Source: Psychrobacter fozii (GTDB lineage Bacteria > Pseudomonadota > Gammaproteobacteria > Pseudomonadales > Moraxellaceae). Taken from it: DNA of 64,000 nucleotides. The position numbers and the translations under genes were made by a program. The stretch lies in contig NZ_QJSU01000004.1 in assembly GCF_003217155.1 (NCBI RefSeq), positions 62,001 to 126,000 of the forward strand. The letters are read 5' to 3'. Each line of letters begins with the position of its first letter. The first letter of the stretch is position 1. Positions 44,029 through 56,259 of the stretch are shown piece by piece. A model generated the notes under the pieces. It was not told the origin of the DNA. It saw nothing but the letters and a program-made list of their open reading frames with translations, and searched no databases.

Positions 44029-45948
44029 CTACTCTGTAGCACGTGGTGGCTCTTTGGTATCGGACAGACTTGGATTAGACTTAGTTAATTTATCCCCCAT
44101 ACCATTACTACTGTTTCCATCACTGTTGTCATCATCGCCATAAATGTCATCGTTGTCACCAATGACGATATGCTTATCAACAAAGTAAATCAGCGCCAGA
44201 ATCGGAATACCTATCGCAAAGGTAAAAATGAAGAAAAATGGATAGCCCATATTATCGACGATAGCGCCTGAATATCCGCCCATTACTTTAGGGATCAACG
44301 TCATGAGTGATGAGAAAATAGCGTATTGTACTGCCGTAAAACGAATGGAGGTCAACGCTGATAAAAAAGCAATAAACACTGCACTGGCCAGTCCTGCTGC
44401 TAAGTTATCAAATATGACTGCAACATACATAAACGGCAAACTGCCTGGGTTGTAAGTTAGTATCACAAATAGCAAGTTAGTAGCACACGCAAGAATTGCG
44501 CCAATCATCATGGCATGCATCATACGAAAACGCTGTGCTAATAGCCCACCTAAAAACCCACCCGCAATCGCCATAATCACACCGACGAGTTTCACTGCAT
44601 TGGCGATATCTGTTTTACTAAAGCCCATGTCTTGATAAAAGACGTTGGAGATCACGCCTGCCACAATGTCTGAAATACGATACAGGCCAATGAGTGCCAG
44701 TAATAAAAATGCCTTTTTACCATAGCGTCTAAAGAAATCTAAAATAGGCTCAACCCAAGTGGCCATCGCCACTTCTTTTTTGACCAACCCTACTTGTACA
44801 AGCGCATAACCTGCAGCCATCGCCACACCCAAGCTTATCAGCAGATGCAATGTTTCTACAAAGAAGCTAGAAAACGCGCCTTCGAACTCTGGAAATAATG
44901 GTCCAATCAAGACATAAGCCATGACAAACGCAACGACAGAGAATACAAATAGCAATACCAATCTTACGTAATCTTCGCGAGTTTCAGCAACTAATGGGGC
45001 TTTATTGATAATTTTAGGTTGGTTGATAATGAAGTACAACAGTAATAAAGGCGCACAAGCGACCAATGCCAAAAAGTAAAATTTAATCGCTGGCATGGCC
45101 ATTAACGGTATCATCGCTATGGTACTGCTAAATACTTTATTGACCAAAATATTGATTAGATATATCAAACTAAAAATCAATCCCGGTATTAGTAGCAAAC
45201 CAGAATAAATCAGAAATACTTTAAGATTGCTCTTTTGCTTTTTGTGTTGCAACGTCTCAGCCGTTGGCTCATAGCTGGCAAACGTGGTTAATACCCCTAA
45301 CGTCATGACCCCTGCCATAATGTAGTAAGTATTACGCCATGCCTCATAACTATAAAAAGTCTCATTCGAGCCAAAAAAGTCAGCCAAATATAAAGCGCCT
45401 GCCCCAGCGACAATCATACCGATGCGATAACCTGACACATAAATAGAAGATAGAATCGACTGCATCGATGGCGGTGCCAACTCAATACGGTAAGCATCAA
45501 TCACGATATCTTGTGTGGCAGAAGAGAAGCCCAACAGCACCGCAGCCCCTGCCATATAGACTAAAACGTCTTCACTAACAGGGTTTACATTTGCCATCAA
45601 AAAGATAGCCAATATGATAAGTAGCTGCGATACCACCATCCAACTACGGCGTCGGCCCAACCACTTGGTCAGAAATGGCACAGGGAGCGCATCGATTAAT
45701 GGTGCCCATATAAACTTAAACGAATAGCCAAGTGCGGCCCAACTAAACATAGTCACGACGCTACGATCAATGCCAGCTTCTCTTAGCCATAAGGACAAGC
45801 TTGAGAAAATAAGCAGTATGGGAATACCCGCTGAAAAGCCCAAAAACAACATGATAATGACACGGGGGTCTAAATAAGCTTTTGCAGCCTCTCCCCATGA
45901 TTTTTTGACAGCCGGTTGATTGGGTGGCACAGATTTGACAGCAGACAT
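44029..45948 (-). CDS. ampG: AmpG-family muropeptide MFS transporter
   Basis: This 639-residue inner-membrane permease imports anhydro-muropeptides from cell-wall turnover for recycling. The N-terminal half has LFLGFSAGIPILLIFSSLS and the AmpG-type loop KFIWAPLIDALPVP, followed by LGRRRSWMVVSQ. About fourteen hydrophobic segments are visible, and the protein is longer than E. coli AmpG (491): there is an extra hydrophobic region around 230-380 and a polar Asp/Ser/Asn-rich tail of about 45 residues. GGTGAG precedes the ATG. Muropeptide transport is inferred from the family. Confidence 0.88.
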   Translation of the reverse strand: MSAVKSVPPNQPAVKKSWGEAAKAYLDPRVIIMLFLGFSAGIPILLIFSSLSLWLREAGIDRSVVTMFSWAALGYSFKFIWAPLIDALPVPFLTKWLGRRRSWMVVSQLLIILAIFLMANVNPVSEDVLVYMAGAAVLLGFSSATQDIVIDAYRIELAPPSMQSILSSIYVSGYRIGMIVAGAGALYLADFFGSNETFYSYEAWRNTYYIMAGVMTLGVLTTFASYEPTAETLQHKKQKSNLKVFLIYSGLLLIPGLIFSLIYLINILVNKVFSSTIAMIPLMAMPAIKFYFLALVACAPLLLLYFIINQPKIINKAPLVAETREDYVRLVLLFVFSVVAFVMAYVLIGPLFPEFEGAFSSFFVETLHLLISLGVAMAAGYALVQVGLVKKEVAMATWVEPILDFFRRYGKKAFLLLALIGLYRISDIVAGVISNVFYQDMGFSKTDIANAVKLVGVIMAIAGGFLGGLLAQRFRMMHAMMIGAILACATNLLFVILTYNPGSLPFMYVAVIFDNLAAGLASAVFIAFLSALTSIRFTAVQYAIFSSLMTLIPKVMGGYSGAIVDNMGYPFFFIFTFAIGIPILALIYFVDKHIVIGDNDDIYGDDDNSDGNSSNGMGDKLTKSNPSLSDTKEPPRATE

Positions 45949-45989
45949 AATAACTCACCAACAATTCAGACAAAGAACACAACCGTGCA

Positions 45990-46043
45990 CAATTTTTATC
46001 AATCTTTAGAATAAGTTACAAACGAAAGGATCGATAAAAATTG
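45990..46043. repeat. 15-bp inverted repeat upstream of ampG
   Basis: CAATTTTTATCAATC (45990-46004) and GATCGATAAAAATTG (46029-46043) match as inverted repeats in 14 of 15 positions with 24 bases between. It lies 42 bases upstream of the ampG start, a place for an operator or a transcript-leader hairpin. Confidence 0.5.
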
Positions 46044-46430
46044 CTCTACGTTGCACTAATATTACGATTACAACAAAATTCAGTTATGGTACTTGAGAAC
46101 CTTTATTTTGACTAGATGTTTTTGCATTAACTTATGGCCCGTGGCCTTTGTACAGTAGACTATCTTTCTAAGTAGTAACGCAAATGGTAGTAATATTTCA
46201 CTAGGGTTAGTTTGGCTTTCTTTTTTCTTACTAGCACCCCTTTTTAAAGGGTTCTAATAATGGCATTATCAATGGGCAACATGTAATAGATAGGCAATAT
46301 ATAAACAAAAATGGAATGGATGCCTGCTTGGTAGGTTTGCCGTATGTTCAACCAGCTGTTATTAAACCAATAGTAATGAGCGATGGTACTAACAACGATT
46401 TTAATAAACAAAACATCAAACTTCTTATGA

Positions 46431-46460
46431 TTGATAATTTAAAACATGTAATTCTTATAT
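46431..46460 (+). promoter_or_regulatory. Possible sigma-70 promoter of katG
   Basis: TTGATA (46431-46436) and TTATAT (46455-46460) are 18 bases apart, about 105 bases before the katG start. Confidence 0.3.
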
Positions 46461-46482
46461 ATTAGTTTTATAAATCTACTAA

Positions 46483-48927
<2,445 letters not shown>

Positions 48928-48969
48928 AGGCAGCCGCAAATCGTATCATTATTGAAGTTGTAAGCTAAG

Positions 48970-48996
48970 ACAGTCATCGAAAGGTGGCTGTTTTTT
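48970..48996 (+). terminator. Terminator of katG
   Basis: A nine-pair stem (ACAGTCATC with GGTGGCTGT, two G-U pairs) closes a GAAA tetraloop and runs into TTTTTT, 43 bases after the stop. Confidence 0.85.
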
Positions 48997-49017
48997 ATGT
49001 TTGTATCATATTATCTT

Positions 49018-49037
49018 AGGGTATGTCCTCATTTCAA
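49018..49037 (+). repeat. Short dispersed motif, variant copy
   Basis: AGGGTATGTCCTCATTTCAA differs at two positions from the minus-strand reading of 8354-8374. Both lie between genes. Confidence 0.3.
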
Positions 49038-49137
49038 GGATCAACAACCCGCTGACAAAAGATGCTATGAATACCTTTAGAGATTCAAAAACAACTTCCA
49101 ATACATATTCTTTATACTTATATTCCAAAAATATATA

Positions 49138-49153
49138 AATAGATATCTATTTA
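49138..49153. repeat. 16-bp palindromic motif, copy 2
   Basis: Identical 16-mer to 586-601 (AATAGATATCTATTTA), here 113 bases upstream of the CysB-type regulator gene. Confidence 0.4.
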
Positions 49154-49265
49154 GTATATACAAGAATAACCACTTTGTTTTACACTGTTCTCTTACTATA
49201 TATTGATACATTTTTATTTTATGTATACGGACAGGGTTTGTATATTTATATAACAGGACTAAGTT

Positions 49266-50192
49266 ATGGCAATCGATGTAGTGGTCAATCAGCGACATTT
49301 ACAGATTCAGCTCAAGCAGCTGGAAACAGTATGGCATACAGTGATTAATGGCTATAACTTAAGTCAAGCAGCGACCGTGCTACATACCAGCCAATCAAGT
49401 CTGTCAAAGCATATTGCGGCGCTTGAAAATCAGCTAAAGACTGAGGTTTTTGTGCGTCAAGGCAAACGCCTGACAGGTCTGACGACGATGGGCACAGCGC
49501 TCATGCCTCACATTGAGTCTATCTTCGCTGAAATTCGTACCATTGAAAATCTTAGTCTTGATTTTAATAACCCAAATATCGGCACATTGACCATTGCCAC
49601 TACTCACACGCAGGCACGTTATGTATTGCCGCAAGTGGTAAAAGAGTTTAAAGAGCGCTTTCCAAAGGTCAATCTAATCTTACAACAGGCAGATCCAGAG
49701 ACCATCGCCCAGATGGTTATTCGCGGGCAAGCCGACATTGGTATCGCAACCGAGTCTTTGCTACACAATAACTATCTACGCTGTTATCGCTATTATGATT
49801 GGACGCATCGGGTCATCGTACCAAGCGACCATGAACTTGCCAATCAAGAGTCTATTGATTTACCGACTCTGGCTAGCTATCCGATCGTGACCTATCACGG
49901 CGGCTTTACTGGACGTGGTGCGATTGACAAAACGTTTGAAGAAGCAGGACTAGAGCCAGATATCGTGCTAGCAGCACTTGATGCCGATGTTATTAGTACT
50001 TACGTTGGTCTGGGTTTAGGCATTGGTATTATCGCAGAGATGGCGTTTGAGCCAAGTCATTATCAGAACTTGACCGCGATACCAGTCGATCATTTTGGTC
50101 GCTTTACCAGTTGGATGGCAGTACGTGATGATGCAGAAATTCGTCAATACGGTCGCGCCTTTATGGAATTGTGTCAAAAGCAGTTTAGTTAA
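49266..50192 (+). CDS. LysR family transcriptional regulator, CysB/Cbl type
   Basis: This 308-residue regulator has the LysR winged helix-turn-helix (LSQAATVLHTSQSSLSKHI, about 37-55) and the CysB-type effector domain with ATTHTQARYVLP (about 102-113), FTGRGAIDKTFEEAGLEPD and DADVISTYVGLGLGIGI, which in CysB and Cbl bind sulfur-metabolite effectors. It probably controls sulfate or sulfonate use. The adjacent LLM-type flavin oxidoreductase downstream could be a target, but a terminator lies between. AGGA precedes the ATG. Confidence 0.9.
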   Translation: MAIDVVVNQRHLQIQLKQLETVWHTVINGYNLSQAATVLHTSQSSLSKHIAALENQLKTEVFVRQGKRLTGLTTMGTALMPHIESIFAEIRTIENLSLDFNNPNIGTLTIATTHTQARYVLPQVVKEFKERFPKVNLILQQADPETIAQMVIRGQADIGIATESLLHNNYLRCYRYYDWTHRVIVPSDHELANQESIDLPTLASYPIVTYHGGFTGRGAIDKTFEEAGLEPDIVLAALDADVISTYVGLGLGIGIIAEMAFEPSHYQNLTAIPVDHFGRFTSWMAVRDDAEIRQYGRAFMELCQKQFS

Positions 50193-50520
50193 AAGCTACC
50201 TTAGCTAAGAAGCGTTGTTGATTCAAAAGACAAATTGGCTAACATTTCTATTCATACAAAATTCGACCGCACCCTTGTCACTAGATAAGGGTGCGGTTTG
50301 CTTTTCATACTGCCATTTCTGTTAAGAACTGACTCTCAATCTTCTCCTCTTGTATTCATATCACATTATTAAGATTTGTTATCGTCTCCATCTCTGACCT
50401 TTATATTCAGTAGAACTGCCCCATCATGTTAAGGGTCAAGCACCCAACGTTTTTTATAAGCAGCCTATAAGACTGTCAGAAAAACAATGAATGCTTTTAA
50501 ACTGACCAAACAGGTGATTT
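50193..50520. other. Intergenic region between the CysB-type gene and the LLM oxidoreductase
   Basis: This stretch of 328 bases has a strong terminator (50266-50306). I see nothing further to name in the remaining ~210 bases before the oxidoreductase gene. Confidence 0.65.
50266..50306 (+). terminator. Terminator of the CysB-type regulator gene
   Basis: An 11-pair perfect stem (ACCGCACCCTT / AAGGGTGCGGT) with a ten-base loop precedes TTTGCTTTT. Confidence 0.85.
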
Positions 50521-51522
50521 ATGAGTAAAACCATTCCCTTATCTTTTTTAGACCTCGCCCCCGTACCTCAAGGCAAAACCATCGCTGAAGGTATTGCCCA
50601 GACCGTTGACACTGCACAGCAAGCAGAAAAATTCGGTCTGAACCGTTACTGGATGGCCGAGCATCACAACATGCCCGGTATTGCTAGTGCGGCAACTTCA
50701 GTACTATTGGCTCATATTGGCAGTCAAACCAAGCGTATACGTATCGGTGCAGGCGGTGTCATGCTACCCAACCATGCGCCACTCGTCATCGCTGAGCAAT
50801 TCGGCACTTTGCAAGCATTGTATGGCGATCGCGTAGATTTGGGTCTAGGCCGTGCACCCGGTACTGATGGTGCTACTTTTCAGGCATTACGCCGACAAAT
50901 GAAAGATGCGGAGCGTTTCCCGCAAGACGTACAAGAATTGATGTACTTCTTAGGTAATGATACAGATGGCAGTGCTGTGCAAGCGTTCCCTGGAGCAAAA
51001 TCAAACATTCCTATTTGGATATTAGGGTCGTCTCTCTTTGGAGCGACGCTGGCTGCACATTTTGGACTGCCTTATGTATTTGCCTCTCACTTTGCCCCGC
51101 AAATGCTTGAGCAAGCAATTACCGCTTATCGTGAGCAGTTCAAGCCATCCGCTTATTTAGACAAGCCTTATGTCATGTTAGCCGCGAACTTGTTACTGGC
51201 AGATGATGATGCGACTGCACAGTATCACTTTACTTCAGCGCAGCAAAGCTTTGTACGCTTGCGCCGTGGTGAAACAGGTCAAATGCCAAAGCCTACTCAC
51301 GATATGGATAGCATCTGGAGTCAAGCAGAAAAAATGATGGTAGATAATGCATTGTCAGTATCGTTCATCGGCTCTGTCGAAACCGTCAAACCAAAACTTG
51401 CTGCATTTCTCGCACAATATGAGCCAGATGAGCTGATTGTGACTGCCAACATCTATGATCAGGCAGCTCGTTTGCGTTCACTTGAACTTACATCTGAGCT
51501 AAACTTGTTTACTTTACAATGA
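50521..51522 (+). CDS. LLM class flavin-dependent oxidoreductase
   Basis: This 333-residue protein belongs to the bacterial luciferase-like TIM-barrel family that uses reduced FMN. The start [15 protein letters not shown] and the motif [18 protein letters not shown] (about 42-59), [17 protein letters not shown] and [11 protein letters not shown] are those of the single-subunit group that includes E. coli YhbW. No flavin reductase lies next to it. The position after a CysB-type gene would fit alkanesulfonate-like substrates, but its motifs point to the YhbW-like rather than the SsuD branch. Confidence 0.9.
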   Translation: MSKTIPLSFLDLAPVPQGKTIAEGIAQTVDTAQQAEKFGLNRYWMAEHHNMPGIASAATSVLLAHIGSQTKRIRIGAGGVMLPNHAPLVIAEQFGTLQALYGDRVDLGLGRAPGTDGATFQALRRQMKDAERFPQDVQELMYFLGNDTDGSAVQAFPGAKSNIPIWILGSSLFGATLAAHFGLPYVFASHFAPQMLEQAITAYREQFKPSAYLDKPYVMLAANLLLADDDATAQYHFTSAQQSFVRLRRGETGQMPKPTHDMDSIWSQAEKMMVDNALSVSFIGSVETVKPKLAAFLAQYEPDELIVTANIYDQAARLRSLELTSELNLFTLQ

Positions 51523-51570
51523 TATAGGACAATTGCATAATTATTGATAAACCCTAATAAGACAAGTGCT

Positions 51571-51717
51571 ATGGAAACTTCTACTTTGATTGGTTCATCG
51601 ATATTTTTGTACATTGTCGCGTTTCTCGCCGTGATGGTCGTTGGCGGTTATTTGACGTACCGCACTAGCCCAAAACGCAAGCAGCGTAGAGAAGACAAAC
51701 GCAATAAAAAAATTTGA
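51571..51717 (+). CDS. 48-residue single-pass membrane microprotein
   Basis: This short open frame encodes METSTLIGSS then a hydrophobic segment (about 11-29, with a Gly-Gly) and a strongly basic tail (KRKQRREDKRNKK). The composition is that of a small inner-membrane protein with its C-terminus in the cytoplasm. It starts 48 bases after the LLM gene and is closed by a terminator, which supports a real transcript end. The ribosome-binding site is weak (AAGACAAG). Function unknown. Confidence 0.55.
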   Translation: METSTLIGSSIFLYIVAFLAVMVVGGYLTYRTSPKRKQRREDKRNKKI

Positions 51718-51723
51718 ATTCAT

Positions 51724-51765
51724 AAAAAAAGCCTCCTTCTCTTATTTGAAAAGGGGGCTTATTTA
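51724..51765 (+). terminator. Terminator between the microprotein and the cyclodeaminase gene
   Basis: A ten-pair stem (AAGCCTCCTT / AAGGGGGCTT, one G-U pair) is preceded by a run of A and followed by ATTTAATTT, so it probably serves both convergent transcripts. Confidence 0.8.
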
Positions 51766-51807
51766 ATTTCGCGAATCATCATTTATCATTTTAAATGATA
51801 AGCAGTT

Positions 51808-52839
51808 TTACCAATCTACTGAAGAACCTAGACTCTGTTGTTGGGCTTGTTTTGCCACATATAATGCAACTGCCGCATCGAAACTGGCCGCACCAACCGA
51901 TTTAAATAGCGTAATACCTTTATCGCTCTTAGCACTTTCTTGTTTTGGTGCTGCTGTGACTAGCGCTTGCAAGTCACCGCTCAGGTCATCCCATACCCAC
52001 GTACAGTCATCGCTGTCATGCGCCTGAATTAAGTCACCCGCTTCGTGATGGCTGCCAGCCAAATCATCCACGATGACCATCTTACTATTAGCGATAACAT
52101 CATTACTTATCTCTTTCATCGAAGGCTGATAGGCCCCGACTGCATTGATATGTACGTCAGATTTTATTTGAGCAATGCTAAATAAACCTTCTGTGGCTCG
52201 GGTTGCTACATTAATAACATCTGCATCATGGACGGCATCGTCTAACGCTTCGCAGACCTGAATATCTACATTCCATTGGGCATAATCACGGGCAAAACGC
52301 GTTTTAAATTGCTGTGCACCTTCATGATTCCTATTCCATAAATACACCGTTTTAATCTCTGGACATACCGTTAGCACTGCATGCAATTGCTCATAAGCCA
52401 TGCCGCCACAACCAACCACTGCGACACTCTGGCAATCGGCTTTTGCCATATACTTAGTCGCGATACCTGACAATGCGGCGGTACGTACCTGCGTAATATA
52501 GATGCCGTCCATAACTGCTAATATAGCGCCAGTATCGTTATTCGATACGGTAACAATAGCTGTAGTCGTTGGCATGTCGCGACTGGGATTATCAGGACAG
52601 ATAGTCACTAGCTTTACGACCGTGTATTCGTTCTCACCATCATACATCGTGGCTGGCATAGATAAATGTGAGCCTGAACGATGACTATCAGAATCAGTAA
52701 AGGTACTTATCACCAAACGCTCAGGAGATTTAATCCAATTAGGATGTGCTGCTTGCTGATGTAACAATGTCTCAATCGCATCAATGGCTGCCTGCATATT
52801 AAGGTGTTCCGTCACGACTGCTTTATTTAACAATTGCAC
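51808..52839 (-). CDS. Ornithine cyclodeaminase/mu-crystallin family protein
   Basis: This 343-residue NAD(P)-binding protein has the family's N-terminal block (RLVISTFTDSDSHRSGSHLSMPATM), RTAALSGIATKYMAK (about 118-132), the Rossmann motif VAVVGCGGMAYEQ (about 138-150), and AVGAYQPSMKEI with VIVDDLAGSHHEAGD. Members include ornithine cyclodeaminase, ketimine reductase and alanine dehydrogenase, so the substrate is open. The start codon is GTG at 52837-52839, supported by AGGAG eight bases upstream. The AEC transporter 67 bases upstream on the same strand may bring its substrate. Confidence 0.87.
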   Translation of the reverse strand: MQLLNKAVVTEHLNMQAAIDAIETLLHQQAAHPNWIKSPERLVISTFTDSDSHRSGSHLSMPATMYDGENEYTVVKLVTICPDNPSRDMPTTTAIVTVSNNDTGAILAVMDGIYITQVRTAALSGIATKYMAKADCQSVAVVGCGGMAYEQLHAVLTVCPEIKTVYLWNRNHEGAQQFKTRFARDYAQWNVDIQVCEALDDAVHDADVINVATRATEGLFSIAQIKSDVHINAVGAYQPSMKEISNDVIANSKMVIVDDLAGSHHEAGDLIQAHDSDDCTWVWDDLSGDLQALVTAAPKQESAKSDKGITLFKSVGAASFDAAVALYVAKQAQQQSLGSSVDW

Positions 52840-52906
52840 TTTTAATGCTCCTACTTATGAATTTATTATTTAACTCGTGTGTCATCTTATAGCCCCAAAA
52901 CAGAGC

Positions 52907-53866
52907 TTACATCATACCCAATCCGCGTAAAGTTGCCGCGCCAATTGCCATGCCAAACATACCGACGACGGTGGTAAACGCTAGAATATTGGCCGCGAGT
53001 ATGTCATTACCGCCCATCGCTTTTGCCATCACGTAACTGGCTGCGGCGGTTGGGGACGCCACCATCAAAAACAGCACACCCATGTGTACGCTAGATAGAC
53101 CAAATGCCAAGCCAATGGCGATAGCAACAATTGGCGCAATGACGATACGTCCTATACTGGCCTGCATAGACAGCCCTGACGGATGCAACATGGACTTCAT
53201 GTCGATGCTCGCACCTGCGCAAATAAGTGCTAATGGCAAGGCTACTGCTGCCAATAAGTCACCGGTAGTATGAATGACGCCAGTGATAGGCGGCAATGGC
53301 AGCGCTTTATAAACAAAAGCACTGACCAATGCTAGAATTAGTGGATTGGTCAGTAGTTTTTTGACAATCATAATGCTGCGACTGGACCATGTATCATCCA
53401 CACTTTTAGACACACGGCTGAGGGTAATCACGGCTAAGATGTTAAATAATATCGTGACGACTCCCATGTAGACGGCCCCGATACTTAAACCTCGCTCTCC
53501 ATAGGCGTTGGCAACCGTAGCCAACCCTATAATCGCCATATTACTACGGAACACACCTTGCACAAATACGCCTTGGTCAGCAGGTTTGCTCACAAAATAC
53601 TTGGCGTAGATTTCCGCTCCGACAAACAAGAGGAACGTCACTAAGATACCGGCGATAATCAGTGTGATTTGCTTGGCATAATCGACATCACTGTCGACCA
53701 CACTGAAAAATAGCAGGCAAGGCAAGCAGTAATTAAAGACAAAACTAGAGGCTTGATCGATAAACGTCTTACTCGCTTCGCCACGTCTTTGCATAAAAAA
53801 ACCCAACCACATTAAGGCAAGGTTGGGTAAGACGATAGTAATAGCAAATACAATAGCATCAATCAT
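52907..53866 (-). CDS. AEC family transporter
   Basis: This 319-residue inner-membrane protein has about ten hydrophobic segments. It begins with a membrane segment followed by WLGFFMQRRGEASKTFIDQASSF, and the middle has RSNMAIIGLATVANAYGERG, characteristic of the auxin efflux carrier/malonate transporter group (MdcF-like). The C-terminal half contains PTAAASYVMAKAMGGNDILA. Likely substrates are small dicarboxylates or amino acids. Co-direction and short spacing with the cyclodeaminase-family gene suggest one transcript. Confidence 0.87.
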   Translation of the reverse strand: MIDAIVFAITIVLPNLALMWLGFFMQRRGEASKTFIDQASSFVFNYCLPCLLFFSVVDSDVDYAKQITLIIAGILVTFLLFVGAEIYAKYFVSKPADQGVFVQGVFRSNMAIIGLATVANAYGERGLSIGAVYMGVVTILFNILAVITLSRVSKSVDDTWSSRSIMIVKKLLTNPLILALVSAFVYKALPLPPITGVIHTTGDLLAAVALPLALICAGASIDMKSMLHPSGLSMQASIGRIVIAPIVAIAIGLAFGLSSVHMGVLFLMVASPTAAASYVMAKAMGGNDILAANILAFTTVVGMFGMAIGAATLRGLGMM

Positions 53867-54019
53867 AAATAGGCTCAGTTCGATGACAAGCCCATCATAA
53901 TATGGACATCAGCGAGATAAATTAACAAGTAATGAGAAAGTTTCTGACCTAGTATAGAGACAAAGTAGCAAGTAAGACAAGGTCACATGCTCCTTTCTTT
54001 CAAAACCAACTATAATTCT

Positions 54020-54062
54020 AACAAACAAAAGCCCGTAACGATGTCTCGGTACGGGCTTTTGC
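54020..54062 (-). terminator. Terminator downstream of mnmG
   Basis: AAAAGCCCGTA (54027-54037) pairs with TACGGGCTTTT (54050-54060), with inner CG/CG pairs; on the minus strand it is followed by TTTTGTTTGTT. It lies 65 bases after the mnmG stop. Confidence 0.85.
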
Positions 54063-54124
54063 TTATTGTAAGTACTTTGTTATGAAAGGCTTTGTTAGGC
54101 TGTCATCAAAAATTAATACGACTA

Positions 54125-56020
54125 TTATGAATCTAGCGCAGCCTTCGCTTTTTTCTGTTTTTTGACTGTCATGGCTAGCAGCTGAATGGCGGCAGGTGTA
54201 ACCCCACTCACTCGTCCGGCTTGGGCTAAAGTCGAAGGACGGACTTGCGTGAGTTTTTGCACAATCTCGTTTGATAGACCTGACACCACACTATAATCAA
54301 AGTCCATCGGTAATGCGGTATTCTCTAGACGTTTCATCTGATCGATGTCTTCTTGCTGGCGATCGATATAGCCTGCATATTTGACAGAAATCTCTATCTG
54401 CTCGCCTACTTGCGTATCGACCTGCGAATCAGTAATAGCGGCGATGTCAGCAAAGTGAATCTGCGGACGTTTGAGCAAATCAAAGGCTGTCGCTTCTTTG
54501 CTAAGCACCTCTCCTGTTTGCTCTGTCACTTTTTTGCCTAGCGCATTTGCAGGGGTTGCCCACATGTCTTTTAGGCGTGAAGTCTCTGTCGTAATCGCTT
54601 CCATTTTTTCTTGATAAGCCTGCCAGCGCACATCATCAACCAAGCCAAGCTTGCGACCCGTTTCAGTCAAGCGTTGATCCGCATTGTCTTCACGCAACAG
54701 CAAGCGATATTCTGCGCGGCTCGTAAACATACGATAAGGCTCAGTCGTACCATGGGTAATCAAATCGTCAACCAACACGCCAAGATACGCTTCATCACGG
54801 CGCGGTGTCCACACGTCAAATTCACTATTATTAGTGGTCACGAGTGCCGCGTTTGTACCTGCCAACAAACCCTGTACGCCCGCTTCTTCATAGCCCGTCG
54901 TACCATTGATCTGACCAGCAAAGTACAGACGATCGATAGACTTGGTTTCTAGCGTTGGTTTTAGGTTTTGCGGATCAAAGTAATCATACTCAATCGCATA
55001 ACCTGGACGGGTAATATGCGCGTTTTCTAACCCTTTCATACTATGAATAAAGTCTAACTGCACATCAAATGGCAAACTGGTTGAGATACCGTTTGGATAT
55101 AGCTCATGCGTCGTCAGACCTTCTGGCTCGATAAATATCTGATGGCTATCTTTATCCGCAAAGCGATGAATCTTGTCTTCGATAGATGGGCAATAACGTG
55201 GACCCACGCCTTCGATTTTGCCAGAGAACATCGGCGAACGATCTAAATTCTCACGGATGATGTCATGGGTACGCGCATTGGTATGCGTGATATAGCAATT
55301 GACCTGCTCTGGATGCATAGAGACGTCACCCATATAGCTCATGACTGGCAACGGTGTGTCACCCGGCTGTACGGTCATCACACTAAAGTCGACGCTACGC
55401 GCATCAATACGCGCTGGTGTACCTGTCTTTAGACGACCGACTGGCAGCTTAAGCTCACGCAAACGATCGGCCAACTTGATAGACGGCTGATCCCCTGCAC
55501 GCCCACCTTTGGAATTCTCTAAACCGATATGAATCACACCACCCAAGAAAGTCCCTGAAGTCAGTACCACTGTTTCAGTCTTAAATATAATACCAGTAGA
55601 GGTAACCACTGCCGTTGCGCGGCCATTCTCGACCAAGATATCATCAGCGGCTTGCTGAAATAAATCAAGGTTTGGCTGGTTTTCTAGCGTATGACGGATA
55701 GAGGCTTTATAAAGAATACGATCCGCTTGCGCACGTGTGGCACGAACGGCAGCCCCTTTACGGCTGTTCAATACACGGAACTGGATACCAGCTTTGTCCG
55801 TTGCTAGCGCCATCGCACCACCTAATGCATCAATCTCACGCACCAGATGTGATTTACCGATACCACCAATCGCAGGGTTACAGCTCATCTGCCCGAGTGT
55901 CTCAATGTTATGCGTCAACAGCAAGGTCTGCGCGCCCATACGTGCGGCCGCCAGAGCAGCTTCTGTGCCAGCATGACCGCCACCGATTACTATCACGTCG
56001 TAATGTTTTGGGTATTGCAT
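54125..56020 (-). CDS. mnmG: tRNA uridine-5-carboxymethylaminomethyl(34) synthesis enzyme MnmG
   Basis: This 631-residue flavoprotein, together with MnmE, installs the carboxymethylaminomethyl group at C5 of wobble uridine 34. The FAD-binding motif [12 protein letters not shown] is at about 11-22, and [23 protein letters not shown] (about 46-68, in two conserved blocks) and GRAGDQPS are diagnostic. The redox cysteine pair sits in the middle region (NCYITHTN and RYCPSIEDK). Length matches E. coli MnmG (629). MnmE is not in this window. Confidence 0.97.
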   Translation of the reverse strand: MQYPKHYDVIVIGGGHAGTEAALAAARMGAQTLLLTHNIETLGQMSCNPAIGGIGKSHLVREIDALGGAMALATDKAGIQFRVLNSRKGAAVRATRAQADRILYKASIRHTLENQPNLDLFQQAADDILVENGRATAVVTSTGIIFKTETVVLTSGTFLGGVIHIGLENSKGGRAGDQPSIKLADRLRELKLPVGRLKTGTPARIDARSVDFSVMTVQPGDTPLPVMSYMGDVSMHPEQVNCYITHTNARTHDIIRENLDRSPMFSGKIEGVGPRYCPSIEDKIHRFADKDSHQIFIEPEGLTTHELYPNGISTSLPFDVQLDFIHSMKGLENAHITRPGYAIEYDYFDPQNLKPTLETKSIDRLYFAGQINGTTGYEEAGVQGLLAGTNAALVTTNNSEFDVWTPRRDEAYLGVLVDDLITHGTTEPYRMFTSRAEYRLLLREDNADQRLTETGRKLGLVDDVRWQAYQEKMEAITTETSRLKDMWATPANALGKKVTEQTGEVLSKEATAFDLLKRPQIHFADIAAITDSQVDTQVGEQIEISVKYAGYIDRQQEDIDQMKRLENTALPMDFDYSVVSGLSNEIVQKLTQVRPSTLAQAGRVSGVTPAAIQLLAMTVKKQKKAKAALDS

Positions 56021-56259
56021 ATATGCCTCACTTGACTCATAACGCTACCGATTGCCCTATTCTATTATCAAACAATGTGATTATAGAACAGTATAGCAAT
56101 CAGCAAATAAACGTCAGTCGAATTTAAAAAAGTTAACGACTCAGATAAGTCGTTGGTAATTGGTTAGATAACCCATCATTATAACAATTTTTTGATGCTT
56201 AAAAAACGTCATAGCAAAAACTATTCACATTAAGTGTTAAGCATCATCGAACTTAATAA

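Larger units (their letters stand above)
48928..49265. other. Intergenic region between katG and the CysB-type regulator
   Basis: This AT-rich stretch of 338 bases contains the katG terminator (48970-48996), one copy of the short dispersed motif (49018-49037) and the second copy of the 16-bp palindrome (49138-49153). No gene is credible. Confidence 0.65.
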
